Positions 24,612 through 34,925 of a DNA stretch of 64,000 nucleotides are shown here, piece by piece (position 1 is the first letter of the stretch; every line of letters begins with the position of its first letter). The stretch covers positions 1 to 64,000 of the forward strand of contig JAFUIR010000012.1 of NCBI GenBank assembly GCA_017468395.1, in the 5' to 3' direction. Under the pieces are notes generated by a model, which saw only the letters and a program-made list of their open reading frames with translations, was not told where the DNA came from and searched no databases. The position numbers were made by a program, and so were the translations under genes. The stretch is from Lachnospiraceae bacterium. GTDB taxonomy: Bacteria > Bacillota > Clostridia > Lachnospirales > Lachnospiraceae.

Positions 24612-27611
24612 ATGAAAAACAGGAGGCTTGGCCAGAAAATCATATCAATTATATTGAGCTGCATTATGATTTTTTCGGTATTTCCGGGTGGTGTTGTGGA
24701 TGCTTGGGCGGCAACTGATTTGTCCATGGACGAATTTGACGAAATTGTCAGCACGTACAACATTGACGATTCCATACCGGGTTACAAGGAATACTTAGAG
24801 GCACATACTAGTGCGGCACATCCCACAGGTGAAATTGTAGTACCTGCGGAAGCGTATACCAGATACGAAGAAGATGATGCGCCTGCGGTGCCGGAAGTGA
24901 AAACAAATTTTGAAGGAATGAATGGTAAATCGGTTCTTACCGGTGAAGATTCCTTGATTGAGTTCAACGTAAAAGTACCGGAAAGCGGCCTGTACAACCT
25001 GTCTGTGGTTTATTATCCAGTAGAAGGAAAAAACTCAGATATTGAACGCAGTGTATTTGTTGACGGCGCCCTTCCTTACGGAGAATTATCTCTTGTAAAA
25101 TTCCAGCGAGTTTGGAAAAGTTATGTGGATAATTCCCATGTAAATGAAAACGGTATTACCGTAAAAGAGTGGGAAAAAGATAATCAGGGCAATGACGTAA
25201 AACCTGCCAGCGTTGAAATTCCTGAATGGCAGACACGTTATTTATATGACAGCAACGGATATGTTACAGAGCCTTTGTCTCTCTATTTGGAGAAGGGTGA
25301 GCATACCATCTCTTTCCTTTCTTTGAAAGAGCCTATGCTTATTAAAGAATTGATACTTAACAACAGCGGAAACATTCAGTCTTATGAAGAAGTGTTGGCA
25401 AAGTGGGAGAAAAGCGGAGCAAAAGACACCAGTGGAAAACTGATAACCATTGAAGGTGAGTATGCATCAAAAACATCCTCCCAGATGCTTTATCCTATTC
25501 AGGACCAGTCCTCACCTTCCGTTTCTCCTTCCAGCCCGAAGGAACTTCTCAACAACTCCATCGGCGGAAATTCATGGAGATTAAACGGACAGTGGATTGA
25601 GTGGGAATTTGATGTTGCAGAAAGCGGATATTATAATATTTCCCTGTATGACAAGCAGAATTTCTCCAGAGGTATCGACGTTTCCAGACGAATCACCATT
25701 GACGGTGAAGTTCCTTTTGAGGAAATGTCCGATTATGCTTTTGGATATGAGCAGAGCTGGAGAGAAGATGTACTGTGCGATGAAAGCGGAACACCTTATA
25801 AATTCTATTTGGAGAAAGGAACCCATACCCTTCGTATGGAAGTGGTACTGGGTGAGTTCTCCGAAATCGTAGGTCTGGTTCAAGAAGCAGTACAGCAGCT
25901 TAATGCTATCTATCGTCAGGTTATCAAAGTAACCGGTGTCAAGCCGGATACCTACCGTGACTACCAACTTGCAGCAATGCTTCCCGGTTTAAATGCCCAG
26001 CTGGTGGAAGCAAGAGCGGTTTTAAATGAAGCCATTGAAAAACTGGAAATGGTTGCAGACAATAACACAGATAAAAAAGCGGTTCTCCTTACCATGAGAG
26101 ACCAGTTGGATGATCTGATCGCGGATGAAGAGTATTTTGTGCGTACTCTCAATGCGTATAAGGTAAATGTCCGTGCCTGCGGTAACTGGATTACCCAGGT
26201 AATTGCACAGCCTTTGCAGGTGGACAGAATCAATGTGTACTCTCCCGATGTGGAAGTTACTTATGATTCCACCAGATTTTTTGACGGCGTGGGATATGAA
26301 ATCAGCAGACTTTATTACTCCTTCATCATTGACTATAACAACATCGGTAGCGTCGTAGAGGGAGACGATCAGGCGGCAATCACACTTTGGGTTGGTTCTG
26401 GTCGTGACCAGGCAAATGTTATTAAAGCCCTGATTGACGAGACTTTTACAAATGAAACCGGTATCAGTGTCAATGTACAGCTTGTAGATATGTCTACATT
26501 GTTGAAAGCATCGCTGGTAGGTGAAGGTCCCGATGTGGCGATTCAGGTAGCAAATACAAACGGTATCGCAGGTGCGGTACTCTTTACAGGTAATGATACT
26601 CCCGTAAACTACGGTATCAGAAATGCGGTACTGGATCTGACACAGTTTAAAGATTTGGAAGAAGTGAAGGGAAGATTCCCTGAAGCGGCAATGACACAGT
26701 TTGAGTACGATGGTTCGGTATATGCATTGTCTGAAACCATTACTTATCCTGTAATGTTCTACCGCAAAGATATTTTGGCAGAAATCGGTCTGGAAATCCC
26801 GGAGACTTGGGACGATGTAAAAGTTGCCATGTCCGTATTGGCGAAAAACCAGATGGAATTCGGTATGTTGGCAAATGAGCAGTTGTTTGCATCCCTGCTT
26901 TACCAGAGCGGCGGACAGTATTACAACGAAGATGGTACAGCGTCCGCACTGGATTCCGATATTGCCGTTAGCGTATTTAAAGATTTCTGTGAATACTACA
27001 CAGATTACAAGTTGGATAAAGAAACCAGTGTGGAAGAAAGATTCCGTACCGGTGAATGTCCTTTGATTATTGCAGACTATACTACATACAACAACTTTGC
27101 AGTATCTGCTCCCGATATTGCGGGTCTGTGGTCCTTTACACAGATTCCCGGTACGGTTCAGGAAGACGGCAGTGTGGATCACTCCGTTGCCTGCACAGGT
27201 CTTGCAAGTATGATTATGGCGGACACGGAATGTCCCGATGAAAGTTGGGAGTTTTTGAAATGGTGGACCAGTGCAGAAACACAGACTGCATACGGAAGAG
27301 AAATGGAAAGTCTGATGGGCTCCGCAGCACGAGTTCCCACCGCAAACTATGAAGCATTCCTGAATATGCCTTGGCCTGTAGATGACTTTGAGGCGTTGCA
27401 GGAGTCCATGAACTGGGTAGAAGGTATTCCTCAGGTGCCCGGCGGTTACTACTCATGGAGAAACGTTTACAACGCATTCTATGAAGTGGCTACCAACACA
27501 GATACGGCGCAGCCCAGAGAAGAACTTATGGATAAAGTTATCTACATCAATGCGGAAATTAAGTATAAACGTGAAGAATTGGAATTGGATTCCAAGGAAT
27601 CAAATAAGTAG
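24612..27611 (+). CDS. Very large solute-binding protein with N-terminal carbohydrate-binding modules
   Basis: 999 residues from the ATG at 24612 (GAGAGGTAAAAG). A signal peptide of about 34 residues ends VDAWAA; there is no lipobox. Two beta-sandwich, CBM35-like modules (about 85-260 and 275-430; FNVKVPESGLYNLSVVYYP, WEFDVAESGYYNISLYD) are followed by a helical region (430-560) and a C-terminal family 1 extracellular solute-binding domain (about 600-960; YALSETITYPVMFYRKDILA). Ordinary family 1 binding proteins have 400-450 residues. It presumably captures mannan or mannooligosaccharides for the two permeases that follow. Confidence 0.85.
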   Translation: MKNRRLGQKIISIILSCIMIFSVFPGGVVDAWAATDLSMDEFDEIVSTYNIDDSIPGYKEYLEAHTSAAHPTGEIVVPAEAYTRYEEDDAPAVPEVKTNFEGMNGKSVLTGEDSLIEFNVKVPESGLYNLSVVYYPVEGKNSDIERSVFVDGALPYGELSLVKFQRVWKSYVDNSHVNENGITVKEWEKDNQGNDVKPASVEIPEWQTRYLYDSNGYVTEPLSLYLEKGEHTISFLSLKEPMLIKELILNNSGNIQSYEEVLAKWEKSGAKDTSGKLITIEGEYASKTSSQMLYPIQDQSSPSVSPSSPKELLNNSIGGNSWRLNGQWIEWEFDVAESGYYNISLYDKQNFSRGIDVSRRITIDGEVPFEEMSDYAFGYEQSWREDVLCDESGTPYKFYLEKGTHTLRMEVVLGEFSEIVGLVQEAVQQLNAIYRQVIKVTGVKPDTYRDYQLAAMLPGLNAQLVEARAVLNEAIEKLEMVADNNTDKKAVLLTMRDQLDDLIADEEYFVRTLNAYKVNVRACGNWITQVIAQPLQVDRINVYSPDVEVTYDSTRFFDGVGYEISRLYYSFIIDYNNIGSVVEGDDQAAITLWVGSGRDQANVIKALIDETFTNETGISVNVQLVDMSTLLKASLVGEGPDVAIQVANTNGIAGAVLFTGNDTPVNYGIRNAVLDLTQFKDLEEVKGRFPEAAMTQFEYDGSVYALSETITYPVMFYRKDILAEIGLEIPETWDDVKVAMSVLAKNQMEFGMLANEQLFASLLYQSGGQYYNEDGTASALDSDIAVSVFKDFCEYYTDYKLDKETSVEERFRTGECPLIIADYTTYNNFAVSAPDIAGLWSFTQIPGTVQEDGSVDHSVACTGLASMIMADTECPDESWEFLKWWTSAETQTAYGREMESLMGSAARVPTANYEAFLNMPWPVDDFEALQESMNWVEGIPQVPGGYYSWRNVYNAFYEVATNTDTAQPREELMDKVIYINAEIKYKREELELDSKESNK

Positions 27612-27623
27612 GAGGAGGAAAAC

Positions 27624-28568
27624 ATGGATAACCAGGTTCAAGTATCCGAAGCGGCATTGGCAGTTGCGAAAAAGCAGGCCAGCCTCAGTTATCGGATTAA
27701 AAGAAATAAAGAGTCTTACATCATGCTGGCACCATACTTTATATTGTTTTTCTTCTTCACAGTATTGCCGGTAGTCATGTCCATCTTTTTCAGTTTTACA
27801 TATTACAATATGTTGGAAATGCCTGAATTTATCGGATGGAAAAACTATATTAAATTGTTTTTGGAGGATGATATCTTCCTGAAATCTTTAAAGAACACCA
27901 TGATTTTGGCAGTAATTACCGGACCGGTCAGTTACATGCTCTGTCTGTTGTTCGCATGGATTATCAATGAGTTTAAAGGTTGGCTCAGAGCCTTCCTGAC
28001 ATTGATTTTCTACGCTCCCTCCATCTGTGGTAACGCATATGTGGTGTGGACATTGATTTTGTCCGGTGACCGTTATGGTTATTTAAACGGTTTCCTTATG
28101 GATTGGGGAATTCTGGATGAAGCGATTATCTGGATGAAAACAGAAAAATATGTATTACCTATGTTGATTGTAGTGCAATTGTGGCTCAGCCTTGGTACCG
28201 GCTTCCTTTCCTTTATCGCAGGTTTGCAGACCGTAGATAAGAGTTTGTATGAAGCGGCAGCCCTTGACGGTGTCAAGAACCGTTGGCAGGAACTTTGGTA
28301 TGTAACTCTTCCAGCAATGAAGCCCCAGCTTATGTTCGGTGCGGTAATGCAGATTACACAGTCCTTTGCTATTGCGGATGTATCCATCCAGTTGGCAGGT
28401 AACCCTTCCGTCAACTATTCCGGTGCGACGGTAGTTACCCACCTTTTGGACTACGGTACGGTACGTTTTGAAATGGGTTACGCTTCAGCCATTGCGACAG
28501 TATTGTTCTTACTCATGGTTGGTTCCAACCTGCTTGTACAGAAAGTGTTAAGGAGGGTGGGCGAATAA
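27624..28568 (+). CDS. Carbohydrate ABC transporter permease (MalF type), pair 1
   Basis: 314 residues, GGAGGAGGAAAAC upstream. Six membrane helices; the EAA loop that contacts the ATPase is visible (YEAAALDGVKNRWQELWYVT with LP). It is the first permease of a CUT1 importer and overlaps its partner by one base (TAATG). No ATPase gene is encoded anywhere in the window, so a shared MsmK-type ATPase elsewhere in the genome is likely. Confidence 0.9.
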   Translation: MDNQVQVSEAALAVAKKQASLSYRIKRNKESYIMLAPYFILFFFFTVLPVVMSIFFSFTYYNMLEMPEFIGWKNYIKLFLEDDIFLKSLKNTMILAVITGPVSYMLCLLFAWIINEFKGWLRAFLTLIFYAPSICGNAYVVWTLILSGDRYGYLNGFLMDWGILDEAIIWMKTEKYVLPMLIVVQLWLSLGTGFLSFIAGLQTVDKSLYEAAALDGVKNRWQELWYVTLPAMKPQLMFGAVMQITQSFAIADVSIQLAGNPSVNYSGATVVTHLLDYGTVRFEMGYASAIATVLFLLMVGSNLLVQKVLRRVGE

Positions 28569-29464
28569 TGAAAAAGCAAAATGAAACAATGAAGCCTAAG
28601 AAGCGCCTCTTCAAACGCAGAGCAAAACGTTTGAACCGCTCCATGGCAGGTAACACCCTTTTATTTGTACTGATGGCGATTTGTGGTGTGGCAATGGTTC
28701 TTCCTTTGGTTATGGTTATCAATAACTGCTTGAAACCTTTGGATGAACTGTATCAGTTCCCGCCTAAAATCTTTGTAAGAAACCCTACTCTGGAAAACTT
28801 CACAGATTTGTTCACTTTGATGAATAACTCATGGGTGCCTTTTTCCAGATATATTCTGAACACAATTATTATCACCGGCGGCGGTATGGTTGGCCATGTA
28901 CTTATTGCTTCTATGGCGGCATATCCTTTGGCAAAACACAACTTCCCCGGAAAGAAAATTTTGTTCCAGATGGTTGTACTTTCCATGATGTTCTCCTGGA
29001 CTGTTACACAGACACCTCAGTACATGATTATTTCATGGTTACATATTAACAACACATATTGGGCACTTATTTTGCCGGCTTGTTCCTTTGGTATGGGTCT
29101 GTATCTGATGAAACAGTTTATGGAGCAGTTGCCCGATTCCCTGATGGAATCCGCAAGACTGGACGGTGCAAGCGAGTTTCACATTTTCTGGAAAATTGTA
29201 ATGCCCAACGTAAAACCTGCATGGCTTACACTGGCTATCTTCCAGTTCCAGCAGATGTGGGGTAACACAGGAAGCACCTTCCTGCGTGATGAGCAGTTAA
29301 AGCCTTTGCAGTATTCCCTGCAACAGATTGCAGCCGGTGGTGCTGCCAGAGCCGGTGCGGCTGCTGCGGTAACCTTTATTATCGCTGCAGTGCCTATTAC
29401 ATTCTTCCTGATTTGTCAGAAGAACGTATTAGAGACAATGACTTCATCAGGTATGAAAGATTAA
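28568..29464 (+). CDS. Carbohydrate ABC transporter permease (MalG type), pair 1
   Basis: 298 residues with a strongly basic N-terminus and six membrane helices. The EAA loop reads MESARLDGASEFHIFWKIVM. Together with the preceding gene it forms the membrane channel for the 999-residue binding protein. The stop is 15 bases before the NHL protein gene (AAGGAGGAGGG), so the operon continues. Confidence 0.9.
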   Translation: MKKQNETMKPKKRLFKRRAKRLNRSMAGNTLLFVLMAICGVAMVLPLVMVINNCLKPLDELYQFPPKIFVRNPTLENFTDLFTLMNNSWVPFSRYILNTIIITGGGMVGHVLIASMAAYPLAKHNFPGKKILFQMVVLSMMFSWTVTQTPQYMIISWLHINNTYWALILPACSFGMGLYLMKQFMEQLPDSLMESARLDGASEFHIFWKIVMPNVKPAWLTLAIFQFQQMWGNTGSTFLRDEQLKPLQYSLQQIAAGGAARAGAAAAVTFIIAAVPITFFLICQKNVLETMTSSGMKD

Positions 29465-29479
29465 GGAGGAGGGAGAAAA

Positions 29480-30982
29480 ATGAAAAAATTCTTTCAATGG
29501 AAAAAAGTAGTTTCCCTCAGCCTGGCATCTTTGATGCTTGCCTTGGGCGCAGGAGAAACGGTTCAGGCATCTTCCCTGCCTTATGATACTTACAATTACG
29601 ATTATCGTGAATATATTCACTACACCCCCGCAGCATATGCGCCCAGTGGTTCCATAAAAGGTGAGAGCCTGACATATAATGGCGAGAGTCTGGGAAAATT
29701 TACGACTCCCCAGGATTTGTGTGAGGATGCAGAAGGAAACGTATATGTGGCAGATACGGGTAATAACAGAATCGTAGTTCTCAGTCCGGATATGAAAAAA
29801 GTAAAAAATGTTATTACGACTTTTGATAACAACGGACAGGAAGATTCCTTTAACCAGCCTTACGGTGTCTGCGTTTCCGAAAGAGGAAGACTTTATGTGG
29901 CAGATTCCCAAAACAGACGTGTGGTTATTTTGGAGAAGGATGGCACTTTCGTAGGAACTGTGCAGGATCCGGTATCCGAAAGTTTGGAAGACGGTTATGT
30001 ATTTACACCTTTAAAAGTGACTGTGGACTATGCGGACAGAGTATATGTTATCGCACAGAACATGTTTGAAGGTATTATGGTATTTGAAAACAGTGGAAAA
30101 TTCTCCAGTTTCATCGGTACCATTAACGTAGAAATCAGTGTTTGGGAAAAATTCTGGAAGAGAATTGCTACCAAGGAGGAGCGTTCTAAACAGCAACTCT
30201 ACATTCCTACGGAATTTACCGGTATTGATATTGACCCCGACGGTTTCGTATATGCAACCAATATTGATGCTACCGGCGTTCAGGGTGTGAGACGTTTAAA
30301 TCCCAAAGGTGAGGACGTTATCAAGAAAGGTGAAAACGAGAATGTAGGCGGAGACCTTCAGATAGACGGTTCTACCGACTATGCAGGTCCCTCCCAGTTT
30401 ACAGACGTTGTTTACCGCGAAAACGGTATTTACACCTGTCTTGACAGAAGACGCGGTCGTTTGTTCACTTACGACTACGAAGGAAATCTTCTTTATGTTT
30501 TCGGCGGTCTCGGCACCCAGAAGGGAACATTCCATATGCCTGTGGCAGTAGAAGATTTGGGAGATAAAATCGTAGTTTTGGATGCAACCAGAGCAGAAAT
30601 CATGACTTTTAGCGTGACAGAGTACGGCAGACTGATTAACGAAGCGGTTGCGCTCAGATATGACGGTGATGAAAGCGAAGCAGTGTCTCTTTGGCAGAGA
30701 GTATTGGAATTGGATGAAAATAATGAATTGGCAAACACCGGTATCGGTAAAGCTTATTTGACAGCCGGCGAATACAAACTGGCACTGAAATATCTGGAAC
30801 TGGGAATGAACAGGGATTATTATTCCATTGCATTCCGCAGATACAGAAACGAACTTTTAATTGACAATGCAAGTTATTTCCTGACCGGAATTCTGGTTTT
30901 GGTTGTTGCATATCAGGTTTTCAAGAGAGTAAAAGGAAAGAAAAAAGGTAAAAAAGAGGAAGGGGGATTGCTGAATGGCTAA
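29480..30982 (+). CDS. NHL-repeat and TPR membrane protein associated with the importer
   Basis: 500 residues. A signal peptide (cleavage near VQASS, about residue 30) is followed by NHL propeller repeats (LCEDAEGNVYVADTGNNRIV, YGVCVSERGRLYVADSQNRR, and weaker copies to about 370), a TPR pair (about 385-450), one membrane helix (about 468-485) and a Lys-rich cytoplasmic tail. The beta-propeller would sit outside. Such proteins recur next to unusual CUT1 importers in Firmicutes (recollection); the role is unknown, perhaps scaffold for large glycans. It overlaps the next gene by eight bases. Confidence 0.75.
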   Translation: MKKFFQWKKVVSLSLASLMLALGAGETVQASSLPYDTYNYDYREYIHYTPAAYAPSGSIKGESLTYNGESLGKFTTPQDLCEDAEGNVYVADTGNNRIVVLSPDMKKVKNVITTFDNNGQEDSFNQPYGVCVSERGRLYVADSQNRRVVILEKDGTFVGTVQDPVSESLEDGYVFTPLKVTVDYADRVYVIAQNMFEGIMVFENSGKFSSFIGTINVEISVWEKFWKRIATKEERSKQQLYIPTEFTGIDIDPDGFVYATNIDATGVQGVRRLNPKGEDVIKKGENENVGGDLQIDGSTDYAGPSQFTDVVYRENGIYTCLDRRRGRLFTYDYEGNLLYVFGGLGTQKGTFHMPVAVEDLGDKIVVLDATRAEIMTFSVTEYGRLINEAVALRYDGDESEAVSLWQRVLELDENNELANTGIGKAYLTAGEYKLALKYLELGMNRDYYSIAFRRYRNELLIDNASYFLTGILVLVVAYQVFKRVKGKKKGKKEEGGLLNG

Positions 30983-31607
30983 GTATTTTTCAAAAGAAAA
31001 ATGGAAGTATCTGTTTTACACAATCTCTCATCCTATGGATGGATATTATTGGATCAGACATGCGGAAAGAGGCAGTGTTCCTATTGCGATTCTGATGGTA
31101 GTTCTTTTCTCTATCGGATTTACCGTAAACAGACTTTTGTCAAGTTTTGTGGTAAATGACATTGACCCCAGAGGGGTTGACAGTCTTTACGAATTAATCG
31201 GTGTTTTGGTGTTTTATTTACTCCTTTGTGTCAGCAACTGGTCTGTGACCTGTCTGATGAACGGCGAAGGACGAATGAAAGATATCGCTATTGCAATCGG
31301 ATACGGTATGACGCCTATTGGTGTAATGTTCTATGTGGCAACACTGGTAAGCCAGTTTATCGCCGATGAGGAACAGGCATTTTACGGCATCCTGTTGGGC
31401 GTCGGCATTGCATACGGTGTCATTATGATTTTGATTGGTATTATGCAGGTGCACAATTACACACTGGGCAAAACATTGATTACACTGTTTTTAACTTTTA
31501 TAGCAATGCTGATTATTATCTTTATTGTCCTGCTGATTTCCAACATGCTGGGCATGGTTATGACATTCTTTAGAAGTGTTTACACAGAAATTATTTTTAG
31601 AACCTAA
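30975..31607 (+). CDS. Yip1-like polytopic membrane protein
   Basis: 210 residues with about five membrane helices. The amphipathic start (KWKYLFYTISHPMDGYYWIR) and helix pattern match YIP1-family membrane proteins, which have no defined enzymatic role in bacteria. Translation is coupled to the NHL gene. Its place between importer components suggests it belongs to the same membrane complex. Confidence 0.7.
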   Translation: MAKYFSKEKWKYLFYTISHPMDGYYWIRHAERGSVPIAILMVVLFSIGFTVNRLLSSFVVNDIDPRGVDSLYELIGVLVFYLLLCVSNWSVTCLMNGEGRMKDIAIAIGYGMTPIGVMFYVATLVSQFIADEEQAFYGILLGVGIAYGVIMILIGIMQVHNYTLGKTLITLFLTFIAMLIIIFIVLLISNMLGMVMTFFRSVYTEIIFRT

Positions 31608-31620
31608 GGAGGCATGAGGC

Positions 31621-33987
31621 ATGAAGAAGGCCAAACATAAGAAAATAAAACGTCCTATGAGCCTGACCAAAAAGATTGCCCTCGGCATCCTTGGTGTGGC
31701 ACTGGTTATAGGCGCTATTTATCTGGTTTATTATTTGCTGCGCTTTACGTTTTACGATAAATACGAAGACTATCTCACAACTTATGAGTATGAGACAGGA
31801 ACCGAATTTAAACCTGTAAGCGAAGGGAAATCAGATGTAGAAGGCATGGTGCTTGTCAGTGAAAATGAGTACTTAAAGCTTTATACAGATACAGAGACCG
31901 CAATCGTCGCTGTGTATGACAAACGTAACGGTAAGACGGTTTATTCCAATCCCTTGAATGCGGATGAAGATACCGTTGCGAACAAGGTAAACTTGAATTT
32001 CTTGAAATCACAATTTATTTTATACTACTACAATAAAGATGTAACATCAGGTACTTTCAACTCTTATGCAGACAGTTTATACAAAAAACAGGTGAAGGCA
32101 GAAAGTATTGAAAACGGTGTCCGCTACATCTATCAGGTAGGTGATATCAAAGGAAAAACAGCGGACGGAAGCGACCAGATTCACTTTACCATCCCTCTGG
32201 AATACAGATTGGATGGAGACGGACTGAAAGTTTCCATTCCTGCAAAAGGCATTGAGGAATACGGTAACGGTAGCGTATACAGAATCCAGCTTCTACGCTA
32301 CTTCGGTGCAGCCCATGATTCTGAAAACGGATACATGGTAGTGCCCAACGGTTCCGGCTCCCTGATTAACTTTAATAACGGAAAGACCGGCGCGGCTAAC
32401 TATTCCCAGTATATATATTCACTGGATCCGTTGGCAGCAAACTATACCACTTTGGAAAACACAAATGAAATAACATTGCCTCTCTTTGGTATTTGCCGTG
32501 AGGACAGCAGTGTTCTGGCAACTGTCGAAGAAGGTAAGAGTATCGCATCTATTACCGCAGGTGTTTCGGGAGCATTTAACAATTACAACTATGTATATCC
32601 TTCCTTTACACTGCGCGTTGCCGATAACTTACAGATGTTTGGTGATTCCAGCGGCGATGTATATGTACTTGAGCCGGAACTTTATGATGTAAATATGACA
32701 GTCCGTTATACATTCCTGACAGAGGAATACAAAGGATATTCAGGACTGGCTAATTATTACAGACAGAGGTTGATTGCAGAAGGAAATTTGGCAGACCGCA
32801 CAAGCGCAGGTGACATTCCTTTCTACTATGATGTTATCGGTGGTGTGAAAGAAACTTCCCACTTCCTGGGTGTACAGTATCTGAGAACATTTGCCATGAC
32901 CACCTTCGAGGAGGCACAGCAGATGTCTGAAGAATTTGCACAGGCAGGTATTACCAATCAGGTAATGAACTTCCAGGGGTGGATGAATGGTGGTTATTAC
33001 CATGATGCGGCAGATGTAATCCGTGTAACCGGTAAACTGGGCGGCAAGGGTGGATTGGAAGATTTGAATACCACTGTTGCGGAAAACGGCGGCAGACTGT
33101 ATGCAGATGTGGCTTTCCAGAACGTTACTTTTGCAGATGACGGATTTAACTACAACGCAGAAAGTTCCAGATATTACGGAGCAGGATATGTGGCAAGTTT
33201 TGGTTTGGTAAATCCTACCACTCTCCGCGCCACATCAGGACTTGGATATTATGAAAACAAATATGATTTGCTTTCGCCGAAGTTCCTGCCCCGTTATGTA
33301 AGCAAGTTCTCTGATAAGTTTGAAGGCTTTGAGGTGGATGGCGTATCCCTTAGGGATTTGGGCAACTACCTGCACTCCGATAAAAAGCGTACCAATATTA
33401 TTGACAGAGAGCAGGCTTTGGATGTTGTAATCGGACAGTGGGAAACACTGGCTGCATCTAATAAAAATCTGATGGCAGATAAGGCAAATGAATATGCTTT
33501 TGGATATGTCACAGACATTATTAATACGCCTATTTCTCACAATACATACGACATTGTGGATGAATCCATTCCTCTTTATCAGATGATTATCCACGGAAAT
33601 GTAAACTATTCTACGGAACTGTTGAACTTCTATGATTTGGAAGATACAACAGAACTGGTGCTGAATATGATTGAATACGGCGCGGCTCCTCACTATGTAT
33701 TTACATGGGAAGAGTCCAGCAAAATGAAAAATACGGGGTTGAACCGCTACTACGCAACTACCTATGATGTGTGGAAGCAGGAAGCCATGGATATTTACGG
33801 ACAGGTAAATGAAGCACTGAAATATGTAACCGATGCGCAGATTATTGAGCATGAGATTATTAGCGAGGATGTGCGCAAAGTAACTTATGATAACGGTGTG
33901 ATTATCTATGTAAACTATGGCGATGAAGCACAAAAAGCAGACGGCGAGACAGTTCCCGCAGGTAGTTACAGATTGGAGGGGATTTAA
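31621..33987 (+). CDS. DUF5696-type membrane-anchored protein
   Basis: 788 residues after AAGGAGGCATGAGGC. The N-terminus is very basic (MKKAKHKKIKRPM), with one membrane helix at about 20-40 and a 740-residue extracellular part. The middle contains a barrel-like region (FYYDVIGGVKETSHFLGVQY, MNFQGWMNGGYYHDAADV) reminiscent of glycoside hydrolase clans, which is how DUF5696 proteins look; no pair of catalytic acids can be assigned with confidence. It abuts the next permease (one-base spacing). Possible roles are a surface glycosidase or a glycan-guiding subunit of the importer. Confidence 0.7.
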   Translation: MKKAKHKKIKRPMSLTKKIALGILGVALVIGAIYLVYYLLRFTFYDKYEDYLTTYEYETGTEFKPVSEGKSDVEGMVLVSENEYLKLYTDTETAIVAVYDKRNGKTVYSNPLNADEDTVANKVNLNFLKSQFILYYYNKDVTSGTFNSYADSLYKKQVKAESIENGVRYIYQVGDIKGKTADGSDQIHFTIPLEYRLDGDGLKVSIPAKGIEEYGNGSVYRIQLLRYFGAAHDSENGYMVVPNGSGSLINFNNGKTGAANYSQYIYSLDPLAANYTTLENTNEITLPLFGICREDSSVLATVEEGKSIASITAGVSGAFNNYNYVYPSFTLRVADNLQMFGDSSGDVYVLEPELYDVNMTVRYTFLTEEYKGYSGLANYYRQRLIAEGNLADRTSAGDIPFYYDVIGGVKETSHFLGVQYLRTFAMTTFEEAQQMSEEFAQAGITNQVMNFQGWMNGGYYHDAADVIRVTGKLGGKGGLEDLNTTVAENGGRLYADVAFQNVTFADDGFNYNAESSRYYGAGYVASFGLVNPTTLRATSGLGYYENKYDLLSPKFLPRYVSKFSDKFEGFEVDGVSLRDLGNYLHSDKKRTNIIDREQALDVVIGQWETLAASNKNLMADKANEYAFGYVTDIINTPISHNTYDIVDESIPLYQMIIHGNVNYSTELLNFYDLEDTTELVLNMIEYGAAPHYVFTWEESSKMKNTGLNRYYATTYDVWKQEAMDIYGQVNEALKYVTDAQIIEHEIISEDVRKVTYDNGVIIYVNYGDEAQKADGETVPAGSYRLEGI

Positions 33988-34908
33988 ATGAAAAAAAGAA
34001 AAAAATTAACTCTTCTCCAGAAACGTATGTTGACAGGATATTTGTTTATCCTTCCATGGTTTATCGGATTTGCGATTTTTTACATCAGATCCTTGATTAT
34101 GACCGGACAGTTTGCATTTTCAAATTTAACGATTATTCCTACCGGTGGATATACACTGGATTTTATCGGATTTGATAATTTTAATTATGCATTCAGGGTA
34201 CATGGTTCCTTTAAACAGACCTTGACAACATCAATCATGAACATGCTGGTAGACGTACCTTTGATTACTTTCTTCAGTTTGTTTATGGCGATGCTTCTGA
34301 ACAAGAAGTTCCCCGGAAGATTTGTTTTCAGGGCAATCTTCTTCCTGCCGGTTATTATGGGCTCCAGTGCCATTACTTCCGCCATGGAAATGTCCGAGGC
34401 TATGATGTCCGGCGGTATTTCCAGTATGTCAACGGAAATGGCAACAGATGCCAGCGCAGGCGCAATGATGAACATGGATTATTTCATTGACATGTTTATG
34501 AACCTGGGTATTCCGGTCAAACTTTTGGACTATGTTACAGCGGCGGTTGCCCGAATCAATGATATTATTGAGGCTTCCGGTGTACAGATTATTATCTTTA
34601 TTGCGGCACTTCAGTCCATCCCCGGTTCCATGTATGAAGTTGCAAAAATTGAAGGTGCTACAGGTTATGAAACTTTCTGGAAAGTAACTTTCCCCATGGT
34701 AATGCCTCATATCATTACCAACGTGGTATATACCATTGTAGATAACTTCGCAGAAAGTGAAGTTGTTGAGCTGGCATACAAGGTTGCATTTACAGAAATG
34801 AATTACGGTCTCAGTTCCGTATTCAGTTTGGTTAGTACCCTAATCACCTGTTTGATTCTGGTGGTAATATGCGGATATATTTCCAAGCATACATTCTACT
34901 ATAACTAA
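33988..34908 (+). CDS. Carbohydrate ABC transporter permease (MalF type), pair 2
   Basis: 306 residues starting immediately after the DUF5696 stop; TTGGAGGGGATTTAA lies upstream. Six helices with a Met/Ser-rich insertion in the large periplasmic loop (about residues 130-165). The EAA loop reads YEVAKIEGATGYETFWKVTF. It forms a second importer channel with the next gene. Confidence 0.88.
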   Translation: MKKRKKLTLLQKRMLTGYLFILPWFIGFAIFYIRSLIMTGQFAFSNLTIIPTGGYTLDFIGFDNFNYAFRVHGSFKQTLTTSIMNMLVDVPLITFFSLFMAMLLNKKFPGRFVFRAIFFLPVIMGSSAITSAMEMSEAMMSGGISSMSTEMATDASAGAMMNMDYFIDMFMNLGIPVKLLDYVTAAVARINDIIEASGVQIIIFIAALQSIPGSMYEVAKIEGATGYETFWKVTFPMVMPHIITNVVYTIVDNFAESEVVELAYKVAFTEMNYGLSSVFSLVSTLITCLILVVICGYISKHTFYYN

Positions 34909-34925
34909 GGGGAGGAGGAAGAAAG

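Noticed and set aside
26022-27182. A 386-codon minus-strand ORF
   Set aside because: Antisense to the solute-binding protein gene, rich in Cys/His/Tyr; a codon-bias shadow.
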